Below, piece by piece: positions 1-10,200 of a stretch of DNA of 64,000 bases. The notes under the pieces are model-generated. The model made no database searches and was not told where the DNA came from. It worked only from the letters and a program-made list of their open reading frames with translations. This DNA comes from JAMXLO01 sp963812475 (lineage in GTDB: Bacteria; Pseudomonadota; Alphaproteobacteria; Acetobacterales; Acetobacteraceae): positions 1-64,000 of the forward strand of contig CAWEVI010000045.1 of assembly GCA_963812475.1 (NCBI GenBank), given 5' to 3'. Every line of letters starts with the position of its first letter. Position 1 is the first letter of the stretch. The position numbers were made by a program, and so were the translations under genes.

Positions 1-325
1 CGGCGGCGGCGCGGGCTGTGCCCGCGGGACGCCTGGTCGGTGGAAAACCGCCGTTGGTGTTCAACCTTGCTCGTCCCGTGGCTGCTAGGCCGCATTGTAG
101 GGGTCCAAGCATAATGTGGCCCTAACCACTCTCCGGAGCCGCCTGCGGTGATCAGACCGATGTTGATCTAGATCAATGCGGCATGAGAGTGTCCATGCAC
201 TATGCCTACGCGTAATATCCAGTTTGCCTCACAAGCAGTCGGCGACGCGAGCGTAGGATTGCTAAGAGTTTGACTCGAATCACCATCGGAACACAAACTG
301 ACCGATATAGCTGACAAAAGCGGCC
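1..325. other. left edge, no assignable gene
   Basis: No convincing gene lies here. One plus-strand frame is open from the window edge to about 120 and could be the tail of a gene outside the window. A minus-strand frame starting near 111 is also open to the edge. Neither looks like a family I recognise. An FNR/FixK-like palindrome lies at 163-176. The left end of the IS5-like element probably lies near 300-325, but I could not identify its terminal repeats. Confidence 0.4.
163..176. promoter_or_regulatory. FNR/FixK-type box (TTGAT-N4-ATCAA)
   Basis: The sequence TTGATCTAGATCAA is a perfect 14-bp palindrome that matches the consensus of the CRP/FNR family regulators (FNR, FixK, Anr). No intact gene is visible directly beside it. 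To the right lies the IS5-like element; to the left the window ends. It may belong to a gene left of the window or to one displaced by the insertion. A chance match is possible. Confidence 0.4.
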
Positions 326-1162
326 TTACATCCACCGGTAAGCGGGAGCCAGGCGGCGCGACATCAGCTTGACGCTGGCAATATAGAGCCAAGTCACCGC
401 GCTTTCGATTGTTCTCTCGACATCCTTCGCCAGTCGGCGGTTGCGGTTCAGCCAGGCAAGGGTGCGCTCCACCACCCAGCGGCGGGGCAGCAAAACAAAG
501 CCCTGGGCCGCGTCCGACCGCTTGACGATCTCGATCGTCCATTCGCCGTGGTCTTTGAGCGCGTCCCTCAGCTTATCGCCCGCGTAGCCGGCATCGGCGA
601 ACACGTGGCGCAGCCACGGCACCAGACCGCGTGCGCTTTCCAGCAGAGCGGGCGCGCCGTCACGGTCCTGCACGTTCGCCGGATGCACGATCATCGCGAC
701 GGGCAGGCCGATGGTGTCTGTCAGGATATGCCGCTTGCGGCCCTTGATCATCTTCTCGGCCGCATAGCCGCGCGGACCACCGGATTCGGTCGTCTTGACC
801 GATTGGCTGTCGATCACGCCGGCGGTCGGACTTGCCTCGCGTCCGGCGGCTTCGCGGACGTCCATCAGCAGCACATGATTGATGGTCTGCCACACGCCGC
901 TGTCGCGCCACGCATAGAAATACCGCTGCACCGTGGTGTAGGGCGGGAAGTCCTTGGGCAGTAGCCGCCATTGGCAGCCGGTCTGCGCGATGTAAAAGAT
1001 CGAGTTGACGACCTCGCGCAGGTCGGTCTCGCGCGTGCGTCCGCAATCGGCCGGCGGCGGCAAATGCGGCGCAATCACCTTCCACTCTTCGTCGGTGGTG
1101 TCGCTTGCATAGCGCAGATGATCGCGCTGATACTGCCCTCGCGTGATTTCAGTCCAGGCCAC
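326..1162 (-). CDS. IS5-family transposase
   Basis: This 278-residue protein is a full-length DDE transposase of the IS5 family. An N-terminal domain (about residues 20-90, with a TDEEW motif and a CQWRLLPKDFPP segment) precedes the catalytic core. The core shows IDSQSVKT (first Asp, about 118), a central FADAGYAGDK (second Asp) and a C-terminal RRWVVERTLAWLNRNRRL carrying the Glu. The start is GTG at 1160-1162, since no ATG lies near it in frame. The frame is intact, so the protein may be active. I could not find matching terminal inverted repeats or a target duplication, so the element limits are unresolved. A 10-bp inverted repeat (GTGATTTCAG at 1143, CTGAAATCAC at 1208) sits around the start and may be regulatory or fortuitous. 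Confidence 0.88.
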   Translation of the reverse strand: MAWTEITRGQYQRDHLRYASDTTDEEWKVIAPHLPPPADCGRTRETDLREVVNSIFYIAQTGCQWRLLPKDFPPYTTVQRYFYAWRDSGVWQTINHVLLMDVREAAGREASPTAGVIDSQSVKTTESGGPRGYAAEKMIKGRKRHILTDTIGLPVAMIVHPANVQDRDGAPALLESARGLVPWLRHVFADAGYAGDKLRDALKDHGEWTIEIVKRSDAAQGFVLLPRRWVVERTLAWLNRNRRLAKDVERTIESAVTWLYIASVKLMSRRLAPAYRWM

Positions 1163-2158
1163 GGCGTGCTCCTCGGTGTCTTCGCAAACACGAGAGAATC
1201 GCAGCCGCTGAAATCACGCAACCTCTCTGCGTACTGATGCTTTGGCAAAGCACCGTCGGAGCACGGCAGACCGCAACCGCTTGAAGCGACTCACACTATC
1301 GTTCTTAAGTCGTTCCGGGTCAGCCTCTAAGCGCATCACTGATCACTGATCGTGTCGAGGATTTTGGTAAGCTCCCTTAATGCGATGAGTTCGGAATAAT
1401 GTCGGGCATACTGGAACATTGGGTGGAGCACGCGTGTGGCAATTAGGGCGAACGACCAGCAAGTGTTGGACGATCTCTATGCGCAATACAAATCCGCATA
1501 TGGGGGAGCCAAACAAGACTACTTTGCGCTCGCCTATCTCCGAAAACGCTTCAAGATAGAGATAGACGACCTTAAGTACCGCGTTGCGTTTAATGGCAAC
1601 GATTACGGTATCGACGCATATTTCATCGACGGCGAGGCGCATAATCTTTACCTCTATCAGTTCAAATGGACAGAGAATTATGCGCTTTTTAAGGACTTAA
1701 TGGTTCGGCTCACAAACTATGGGATAGACCGTGTATTTGGAAATCCTACGCAGGATACGACGCAGAATGAGCTCATTGTATATCTGAAGAAAGAGTTGAA
1801 TGAGGATAGGGACAAAATCAGCAGGGTTTATATACATTTTGTCTTTAAGGGTGATGTCGATGCATGCGAAAAGAGCGAAGGCTTGGCTAATAGACGGGAG
1901 GACTTAGAAAGCAAGGCGCACGTTATCAATACGTACTTTGGTCGTGAGATCGAAGTTCACGTTGATTTCATATCCGATAAGCCCGGCAAGAAGCCACCGC
2001 CGCCTGCCCAGTCATATGAAATCACCCTTTCAGAACACATAAAAACCGCTCACGATCGCGTTGCCATGTATGTCGCATTTATACCTTTGCACGAGCTACA
2101 CGGGATATACGTTGCTATAAGGGAACGGTTATTTGATAGGAATATTATACCAATCCGC

Positions 2159-2722
2159 CTATAGATTGACACACGTCCACTCGCGGTGACCGATTGACTG
2201 AATGCGTTTTGGATCGCTGATCAAGAAGGACCAAGCTTCCTTGCACGCACTGACGATCGCGTCGTAGCTGTTCCAGATCAACGCGCAGAGCTTGTTGCTG
2301 CGCAGGTATGCCCAAACGTTCTCCATCGGGTTCAGCTCGGGTGAATAGGGCGGGATTGGCAGCAAAGAGATATTCTCGGGAACACGTAATTTGTCGCCAG
2401 TCTGGTGCCAGCCTGCGCCGTCGCAGAGCAGCACGGCGTGGGCGCCCGGCATGATCTGGGTGCTAATCTCAGCCAGATGCTCGTTCATCGCCTCGGCGTT
2501 GGCCGCCGGCATGATGATGGCAGCCCCGACACCGCGAGCGGGGCAGATGGCGCCAAACAGATAGGCGGAGTCATGACGATTGTCTCGCACCATGAGCGGG
2601 CGCGCACCGACTGGCGCCCAGACGTAGGCATGGCTCCCCTTCTGGCCGACACGTGCTTCGTCCTGAAACCAGATCTCGACCGGCGTGCCGGCGGCGCCGC
2701 CGAGCAACTCATCCTTCAGCAA
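2159..2722 (-). CDS. IS630 transposase, OrfB (DDE catalytic domain)
   Basis: This 187-residue frame carries the DDE domain of an IS630 transposase. It shows VEIWFQDEARVGQKG (first Asp), VLLCDGAGWH (second Asp) and PYSPELNPMENVWAYLR (Glu). It has no plausible start of its own. It overlaps the end of OrfA, and reading -1 at an A7 run (complement of 2733-2739) joins OrfA ...AEQAFKK to NFGTLLKDELLGG. That is the usual arrangement for this family, where a frameshift makes the fused transposase. Confidence 0.88.
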   Translation of the reverse strand: MLKDELLGGAAGTPVEIWFQDEARVGQKGSHAYVWAPVGARPLMVRDNRHDSAYLFGAICPARGVGAAIIMPAANAEAMNEHLAEISTQIMPGAHAVLLCDGAGWHQTGDKLRVPENISLLPIPPYSPELNPMENVWAYLRSNKLCALIWNSYDAIVSACKEAWSFLISDPKRIQSIGHREWTCVNL

Positions 2723-3228
2723 GGTGCCGAAGTTTTTTTAAATGCCTGCTCTGCTGCTGGGTCTTTTTTTGGGTGGACCGGACGTGGCTGTAGCCGCGTC
2801 AGGCCCAATTGGTGCAGCCACTTGCCCACCGTGCTCTCATGCACCTGCACCGAGAAGCGCCGCTCGATTACCGCTTGCAGATCCGCACACCGCCACCGCA
2901 CCACCCCATCGTGCTCTGGATCGGGACCCGCAATGACCAGCGCCTTCAACTCCGCCTTCTGTGCGTCCGTCAGCCGTGGCGCGCGGCCCGGGCTGCTACG
3001 AGACTTCAGGCCGTCGATCCCGCCGTCGTTGTAGCGATGCACCCAGTCCCGCAGGGTTTGTCGGTCCATTCCGGACCGCTCCGCCGCCTCGCTTCGCGGG
3101 TCGCCGTCCAATGCCAGTGCGATCGCCAGCAGCCGGCGAACCTGGGCCGCGTCGTCGCTCTTGCTGGCCGCGGCCCGCAGATCCGCCGCGCAGTGATCCG
3201 TCCGCGTAATCGTCAGTGCTTGACCCAT
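2716..3228 (-). CDS. IS630 transposase, OrfA (helix-turn-helix domain)
   Basis: This 170-residue protein is the DNA-binding half of an IS630 transposase. It has two helix-turn-helix segments (about residues 30-70, with DRQTLRDWVHRYNDGGIDGL, and 110-150, with HESTVGKWLHQLGL) and a linker rich in Pro and Lys. It ends just after the A7 slippery run, where a -1 shift would continue into OrfB. Confidence 0.88.
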   Translation of the reverse strand: MGQALTITRTDHCAADLRAAASKSDDAAQVRRLLAIALALDGDPRSEAAERSGMDRQTLRDWVHRYNDGGIDGLKSRSSPGRAPRLTDAQKAELKALVIAGPDPEHDGVVRWRCADLQAVIERRFSVQVHESTVGKWLHQLGLTRLQPRPVHPKKDPAAEQAFKKTSAPC

Positions 3229-4426
3229 CCGATGAACCCTTCCCGCGAATCGACGCTGGGAACCATCGAAATCTGAACTCCTCGAATTTGGGAATCCCCC
3301 CGAGAGTCAGGCTCAACGCGGACCGGTATTAGAGGTGCCCTGTCATCTGACAATGCTCCAAACAGGAGAATTCGAGGTGCGCTAGAGCGCATTGTCCTCA
3401 AGGACGCGGACCAACCATCCGTATTTCCATTCCGACATAACGGCGTAACCATCGCTGCAGAGAAAGTGACAGTAGTTGATGGGCGTTTGAGGCTCCACGT
3501 ACCGCGCATATTAAACGGGGCACAGACGATCTCCAGTGTCGATCGGTTTTTGATGCAGCACGCTGGGAATCCTCTTTTGAACCAAAACATGGACAAGTTT
3601 GAAGCGATATGCGTTATCACAAAAGTTATTGCAGATGATCCAGCGAGTGACTTTGTAACCCAAGTAACCATTGCGAACAATCAGCAAAACCCTGTTCCGC
3701 CATGGGCGTTGCGAGCGATGGACACAAGGCAGGTAGACCTAGCAGACAAATTTCGTGAGGAGCTAAAAATCTTTTATTCGCGACAGGATGGCGTGTTTGA
3801 GAATCTGAGCGATGAAGAGAAGGATCAATTGGGCATTGAGGAATATAAAGGATATCCGAATCCGTCCGATGGCGCAAACATTTCTGGCCGCGCAGGGCGA
3901 TGTCTACAATATGGGTTCGACTTCCAAACGTTTTTAAGTCACAGCAGCTTTACGAGAAGACATTCAAATCTTCCTATGACAACGTCGACGGGCGGGCCAT
4001 TGTTCTTTGCTACAAAGTGGGCTTGATGATCCGCCGCGCAATGGAGCGTTTGAATGAGATCGTCCCAGCCAAACATCGCGATGCAGCGCCAAAAGCACGC
4101 AACCTTGTATGGGCGCTGCTCATACAGGCTATTCTTAATGACAATAAATACGAACATTATCGAGAGCTATACGGAGAGTCACTGAAGAAGGATTTCGCAT
4201 TCAGCGATGTTCTGAAGCAACTGACCGCTTCTAAAGTATGGCCGCTGGTGAAGGATCTTCTCAACAGCCCTCACTATAAGGACAGAGTCGAACAGAACAG
4301 ATACGAATTCCTCCGAACAGCCGATGCATACAAAAAGGCAATGAGCCTAGCAAAGGACAAATTTGGTTGGCAAAGGCGATTCCTTTCCTGATCGGCATTG
4401 CGAAATATTACAGCTGATTCGAAGTG

Positions 4427-4434
4427 GGGGAAGC
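4427..4434. repeat. 8-bp target duplication, left copy (GGGGAAGC)
   Basis: GGGGAAGC lies directly left of the first ISAs1 copy and recurs at 7054-7061, directly right of the second copy. Eight bp is the usual duplication size for the ISAs1 family. The pair therefore brackets both IS copies together as one insertion. Confidence 0.85.
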
Positions 4435-5740
4435 CCAGGGCTGTTCAACGCTCAATATATGACACGCATAGCGAGGATGGCGCGGATGCCGCCAAAGGCG
4501 ATGCGATGGCGTCCGTCTGTGACATTGTGAACGCCATTGAAGCGCAAGATGTTGGCGGCGAACGAGCGCAAGCGTGCAAAGATGCCGGGATTGCATCGGA
4601 TGCGGCTGGCGTCTTCTGCGAAGCTACCGTCGCGGATGTAGTGAGAGCGGTTCTCGATGCTCCAGTGGTCGCGGATGGCCTTGGCGCACTGAGCGGCTGG
4701 CAGCACGACGTCACTGACGAACAATGCGGTTTCGCTGGTTGAGCGCCACAACCCAGTGATGGCGAAGCGAGTGAGAATGTCGCGATTGACGCGGATGACT
4801 GCGCTAATATGGCCGTCCCACTCGGTGCCGGCCAAGCTGTTACCCGGCGCGAATACCTCGACCATGCGGGTTTCGTCGCGGGATCGACACCTCTTGTCGG
4901 TGGTTTGGTTTATATCGAGCGGTGCGACTTTGTTGCACAGCTCGGCGATAGCGTGATGCAGGGCGGGCTGGTTGGCTTTGACTTGAGCGATCAGATGGAC
5001 ACTACCGGCAGCGGCATGCTCGAATGCTTTTTTTGACAATGCATAGCGTCGACGGTCACCACCGCGTCACTCAGCGGAAGTGAGCCGAGCAGGGTCTGTA
5101 CGGCTGGGATCTCATTGGACTTTTCATCACAATCAAGATGCGCCAGCACCAGAGCCGTGTCAGAAGCGAAGGCGCTGAGCATGTGCGCTGCGCGGCGATC
5201 AAGGAAGTTGTCGAAGCTGCGCCGCAAGGTTTTGCCATCGATCGCCACATGACGCCGACCTTGGATTTCGGCAGCATCATTCAAGATGGCGGCATGGCGT
5301 CGGAACACAGCCTCGACCGAGGCAGGGTCAAGCTGTCGCAGAATACCGCGGATCGTCGTGTAGGCTGGTGCTTTCCGCCACTTCATGCCGAACGCGTCGC
5401 GCAGTTGAGCAAGATGAACATCAATGAAGCTGTGGATCGCCCGGTAGGAGTTGGCGCCAGCGACGATCGCCAGGATCGCGAACAGCACGACCTCCGGCAA
5501 TCGATACAGCTTTCCCTCTGCCCGCCTCGGATCTTCGATTTCGGCCAGCAAGTCCACAAATGGACTGAACGACGCCATGGCAACCGGTCCGCAACTGTGA
5601 AAGTTGCCCGCCAAAGAGTCAGATGGCGCCGCGTCGTGGGAACCACCAATTTGCGATCACAGGGCGGTTTGCGTCGGTGTGTGGCATTTCAGACTCACCC
5701 GGCCCATGCCACCAAAGAAGAGAGCGTTGAACAGCCCTGG
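4435..5740 (-). mobile_element. ISAs1-family element, copy 1 of a tandem dimer
   Basis: The element is 1306 bp with perfect 19-bp terminal inverted repeats, CCAGGGCTGTTCAACGCTC on the left and its complement on the right. The transposase reads on the minus strand. It is followed, after 7 bp (GTGGGAC, 5741-5747), by a second copy in the same orientation. I counted about eight single-base differences between the copies by eye, all transitions. Confidence 0.92.
4452..5578 (-). CDS. ISAs1-family transposase, copy 1, with -1 frameshift
   Basis: Two frames together give a normal ISAs1 transposase of about 375 residues. The N-terminal part, from MASFSPFVDLLAEIEDPRR at 5578, has the ISAs1 leader domain, HVAIDGKTLRRS (first Asp) and AVVTVDAMHCQKK (second Asp). 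The second frame continues KAFEHAAAGSVHLIAQVKANQ and holds HWSIENRSHYIRDGSFAED (Glu). The junction is an A7 run (complement of about 5029-5036) where a -1 shift joins the parts in exact family register. Copy 2 has the same arrangement. The ISAs1 family is usually described with a single frame, so this may be programmed frameshifting or an old shared mutation. Confidence 0.85.
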
Positions 5741-5747
5741 GTGGGAC

Positions 5748-7053
5748 CCAGGGCTGTTCAACGCTCAATATATGACACGCATAGCGAGGATGGCACGGAT
5801 GCCGCCAAAGGCGATGCGATGGCGTCCGTCTGTGACATTGTGAACGCCATTGAAGCGCAAGATGTTGGCGGCGAACGAGCGCAAGCGTGCAAAGATGCCG
5901 GGATTGCATCGGATGCGGCTGGCGTCTTCTGCGAAGCTACCGTCGCGGATGTAGTGAGAGCGGTTCTCGATGCTCCAGTGGTCGCGGATGGCCTTGGCGC
6001 ACTGAGCGGCTGGCAGCACGACGTCACTGACGAACAACGCAGTTTCGCTGGTTGAGCGCCACAACCCAGTGATGGCGAAGCGAGTGAGAATGTCGCGATT
6101 GACGCGGATGACTGCGCTAATATGGCCGTCCCACTCGGTGCCGGCCAAGCTGTTACCCGGCGCGAATACCTCGACCATGCGGGTTTCGTCGCGGGATCGA
6201 CACCTCTTGTCGGTGGTTTGGTTTATATCGAGCGGCGCGACTTTGTTGCACAGCTCGGCGACAGCGTGATGCAGGGCGGGCTGGTTGGCTTTGACTTGAG
6301 CGATCAGATGGACACTACCGGCAGCGGCATGCTCGAATGCTTTTTTTGACAATGCATAGCGTCGACGGTCACCACCGCGTCACTCAGCGGAAGTGAGCCG
6401 AGCAGGGTCTGCACGGCTGGGATCTCATTGGACTTTTCATCACAATCAAGATGCGCCAGCACCAGAGCCGTGTCAGAAGCGAAGGCGCTGAGCATGTGCG
6501 CTGCGCGGCGATCAAGGAAGTTGTCGAAGCTGCGCCGCAAGGTTTTGCCATCGATCGCCACATGACGCCGACCTTGGATTTCGGCAGCATCATTCAAGAT
6601 GGCGGCATGGCGTCGGAACACAGCCTCGACCGAGGCAGGGTCAAGCTGTCGCAGAATACCGCGGATCGTCGTGTAGGCTGGTGCTTTCCGCCACTTCACG
6701 CCGAACGCATCGCGCAGTTGAGCAAGATGAACATCAATGAAGCTGTGGATCGCCCGGTAGGAGTTGGCGCCAGCGACGATCGCCAGGATCGCGAACAGCA
6801 CGACCTCCGGCAATCGATACAGCTTTCCCTCTGCCCGCCTCGGATCTTCGATTTCGGCCAGCAAGTCCACAAATGGACTGAACGACGCCATGGCAACCGG
6901 TCCGCAACTGTGAAAGTTGCCCGCCAAAGAGTCAGATGGCGCCGCGTCGTGGGAACCACCAATTTGCGATCACAGGGCGGTTTGCGTCGGTGTGTGGCAT
7001 TTCAGACTCACCCGGCCCATGCCACCAAAGAAGAGAGCGTTGAACAGCCCTGG
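5748..7053 (-). mobile_element. ISAs1-family element, copy 2 of a tandem dimer
   Basis: Same 1306-bp length, orientation and perfect 19-bp inverted repeats as copy 1. Its left repeat faces the right repeat of copy 1 across a 7-bp spacer, so the junction itself is a large palindrome. The right end abuts GGGGAAGC (7054-7061). Confidence 0.92.
5765..6891 (-). CDS. ISAs1-family transposase, copy 2, with -1 frameshift
   Basis: Essentially identical to the copy 1 transposase. The start is MASFSPFVDLL at 6891. The same A7 run (complement of about 6342-6349) separates the frame with the first two catalytic Asp residues from the frame with the Glu. Substitutions against copy 1 include GMKW to GVKW in the N-terminal domain and one Ile to Val in HHAIAEL. 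Most of the other base differences appear silent. Confidence 0.85.
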
Positions 7054-7061
7054 GGGGAAGC
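7054..7061. repeat. 8-bp target duplication, right copy (GGGGAAGC)
   Basis: Matches 4427-4434 exactly; see the left copy. No duplication of this sequence is present at the internal junction between the two IS copies. Confidence 0.85.
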
Positions 7062-7110
7062 CGAGTGCACGTTGTGAGGCATTAGCGAGGACCTGTTCCG
7101 CTCCGTAGGT

Positions 7111-7129
7111 GTCTCGTCCCGAACGAGAC
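7111..7129. promoter_or_regulatory. hairpin upstream of the transglutaminase cluster
   Basis: GTCTCGT and ACGAGAC form a perfect 7-bp stem with a 5-base loop, about 100 bp upstream of the first cluster gene. No T-run follows, so it is not a clear terminator. It could be an operator or a leader structure. Confidence 0.3.
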
Positions 7130-7229
7130 GCCGGTCGATTCGTGTATTCCACAGTCCTTGCTGCATTGCACAATGCGCCGCAGAATGATCGGGCACCGAG
7201 CTCACCCTTGAACCAGCAAAGCCGACCCA

Positions 7230-10200
7230 ATGCCCCTCTCCGTCGCGCTGACCCATCGCACGACCTACCGCTACGACCGGCTGGTGACCCTCGGCCCACA
7301 GACCATCCGGCTGCGCCCAGCGCCGCATGCGCGCACACCGGTCCTGTCCTACGCGCTGAACGTCGAGCCGAAGCCGCATTTCATCAACTGGCAGCAGGAC
7401 CCGCAGGGCAATCACCTCGCCCGCGTCGTGTTCCCCGACCGCGTCACGCATTTCGACGTGACGGTCGATCTGGTCGCCGACATGGCGACGATCAATCCGT
7501 TCGACTTCTTCCTCGAGCCCGAGGCCGAGCAGTGGCCGTTCAGCTACGACCCACTGCTGGACCAGGAGCTTGCACCGTTCCGCCGGCTCGCCCCGGTCGG
7601 CCCCCGACTACAGGCGCTGCTGGACGCGGTGCCACGCGGCGACCAGCCCACCGTGGACATGCTGGTCGCGCTCAATCGCGCGGTGCAGAGCCGCGTCGCC
7701 TACATCGTGCGCATGGAGCCCGGCGTCTGGACGCCCGAGGAAACGCTGGCGGCCGGCCAAGGCTCCTGCCGCGATTCCGCCTGGCTGCTGGTGCAGGCGC
7801 TGCGCCAGCTCGGCTACGCCGCGCGCTTCGTCTCCGGCTATCTGATCCAGCTCGTCGGCGACGTGAAGCCGCTGACCGGGCCGGAGGGACCGACCGCGGA
7901 CTTCACCGACCTGCACGCCTGGGCCGAAGCGTATCTGCCGGGCGCCGGCTGGGTTGGCCTGGACGCCACCTCCGGGCTGCTGACCGGCGAGGGCCACATC
8001 CCGCTCGCCGCCACGCCCGACCCGCAATCCGCCGCCGCGATCACCGGGGCGGTGGAGACATGCGAAACCGAATTCGGCTTCGAGATGCATGTGACGCGGG
8101 TGCGCGAAACACCCCGCGTGACCAAGCCGTACACCGAGGCGCAGTGGCAGGACATCCTGGCGATGGGTGCGGCCGTCGATCGCGCGCTCGCTGCCGGCAA
8201 TGTGCGGCTGACGATGGGCGGCGAGCCGACCTTCGTCTCCGCCACCGATTCCGACGGACCGGAATGGAACACCGATGCGCTCGGCCCCACCAAGCAGCAT
8301 CTCGCCGCGCGACTGATGGGCCGGCTGCGCGCGCTGTGGGCGCCGGGGTCGGCGTTGCAGAACGTGTCCGGCAAGCACTATCCGGGCGAGCAGCTGCCGC
8401 GCTGGGCGTTCTATGCGCATTGGCGCGGGGATGGCGAGCCGGTCTGGCGCGATCAGACGCTGCTGGCCACGGAGGACGACACCGACACCGTCACCCCGGC
8501 CGATGCCGCGCGGTTCTGCGCCGCGCTGGCGGAACGGCTGCAGGTCGATCCCTCGTTGATCAGCCCGGCCTACGAGGACACCGACTACTATTTCTGGCGC
8601 GCGAACCGCCTGCCGGCGAACGTGGTGGCCGAAGACGCGAAGCTGGCGGATGCGATGGAGCGGGCGCGGCTGGCGCGCGTGTTCGGTCGTGGGCTCGACG
8701 CCTCGGTCGGCTCCGTGCTGCCGCTGCGCCGCGCCGTCCGCGACGATGTGCGCATCTGGCAGAGCGGCAAATGGTATTTCCGCGGCGGCACGCTGTTCCT
8801 GGTGCCCGGCGATTCCCCCATTGGCTTCCGGCTGCCACTGGACAGCCTGCCCTGGGCCGATCCCGACGCGATCGAACCTGAGGTCGAGCCCGATCCGTTC
8901 GCCCCGCTTCCGCCCTTGCCGCCACGCCAGAAGCTGCGCCCCGCCGCTTCGCCGTCCGACACCATGGGTGCCGGCGCCGAGGGCTTCCGCCCGATCGCGC
9001 AGGAAGCGCCGGTGGTCGGCCGCGGCGAGCCCGACCTGGTGCGCACCGCGCTCTGCGTCGAACCGCGCGGCGGGTTGATCCACGTCTTCTTCCCGCCGCT
9101 CTATGCCGCCGATGACTGGCTGGCACTTGTCGCCGCCGTCGAGGACACCGCCGGCGAACTCGGCCGCAAGGTGGTGCTGGAGGGCTACCTGCCGCCGCGC
9201 GACCCGCGCCTGCTGCATTTCTCGGTGACGCCCGATCCCGGCGTGATCGAGGTCAACGTGCATCCCGCATCGAGCTGGACAGAGATCGTGCAGCGCGGCG
9301 ACCAGCTGTACGAGGAAGCGCGCCAGGTCGGCCTTGCCACGGAAAAGTTCATGATCGACGGCCGCCACGTCGGCACCGGCGGCGGCAACCACGTGGTGAT
9401 GGGCGCCGCCGATGCCGCCGACAGCCCGTTCCTGCGCCGCCCCGATCTGCTGAAGTCGCTGCTCGGCTTCTGGCACAACCATCCCAGCCTGTCCTACCTG
9501 TTCAGCGGGCTATTCATCGGTCCTTCCAGCCAGCATCCGCGGATCGACGAGGCGCGACAGGACAGCCTGGGCGAGCTGGAGATCGCGTTCGCGCAGATCG
9601 CGCCGAAGCAGGAGGTGGCCCCCTGGCTGGTCGATCGGATGTTCCGCCATCTGCTGGCCGACATGACCGGCAACACGCATCGCACCGAGTTTTGCATCGA
9701 CAAGCTCTACGCGCCCGAGACTGCGACCGGTCGCCTCGGCCTCGTGGAGTGTCGCGCTTTCGAGATGCCGCCGCACGCGCGCATGTCGGCCGCACAGTTG
9801 CTGCTGATGCGCGCCGCGGTGGCGGCGTTCTGGGACAGGCCGTACGAACGGCGTCTGGTGCATTGGGGCACCCGCATCCACGACGATTTCCTGCTGCCGC
9901 ACTACGTCGCGCAGGACTTCACCGATGTGCTCGACGATCTGGGCAGCCTCGGCTACCGCTTCGATCCCGCCTGGTTCGCACCGCATTTCGAGTTCCGCTT
10001 CCCGCGTATCGGCGAGATCACGCTGCGCGGCGCCACGCTGGAGCTGCGCCATGCGCTGGAGCCCTGGCACGTGCTGGGCGAGGAGCCGGCGGGCGGCGGC
10101 ACGGCACGCTTCGTCGACAGCTCGGTGGAGCGCGTGCAGGCTTTGGTGTCCGGCTGGGTGGACGAACGGTACGTGCTTGCCTGCAACGGCAGCGCGGTGC

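Larger units (their letters stand above)
2148..3326 (-). mobile_element. IS630-family insertion sequence
   Basis: The element is about 1.18 kb and carries two overlapping transposase frames on the minus strand. The ends share an imperfect inverted repeat: the left end reads TACCAATCCGC and the right end, reverse complemented, TACCGGTCCGC. The host sequence TATTA is present at both junctions (2143-2147 and 3327-3331). IS630 elements normally duplicate TA, so the exact boundary within this TATTA is ambiguous by a few bases. The element sits inside the AIPR gene. Confidence 0.82.
1436..4391 (+). pseudogene. AIPR-family abortive-infection protein, broken by IS630 and two frameshifts
   Basis: Three stretches together make one AIPR-type protein (family linked to phage resistance). 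The N-terminal part (1436-2147, GTG start) ends in ERLFDRNI. The middle (from about 3328) resumes with RGALSSDNAPNRRIRGALER and contains the family core HNGVTIAAEKV and PRILNGAQTISSV. The C-terminal part ends at 4391. An IS630 element occupies about 2148-3326; counting the shared TATTA once restores the frame across it. Two further frame changes follow. Near 3842-3850 the frame moves to one reading IRIRPMAQTFLAAQGDVY. Near 3922-3930, at a T5 run, it moves again to KSQQLYEKTF. The region is clearly AT-richer than the rest of the window, which suggests acquisition by transfer. The gene cannot make a full protein as written. Confidence 0.8.

Noticed and set aside
4398..4742. open frame crossing into the ISAs1 element
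   Set aside because: Its first codons are host sequence and the rest is antisense to the transposase, so it is a chimera.
7109..8881. 590-residue open frame, plus strand
   Set aside because: It runs out of frame through the DUF2126-transglutaminase gene and is Arg/Pro/Ala-rich, a high-GC shadow.
7608..9482. 624-residue open frame, minus strand
   Set aside because: Antisense shadow of the same gene with no family features.
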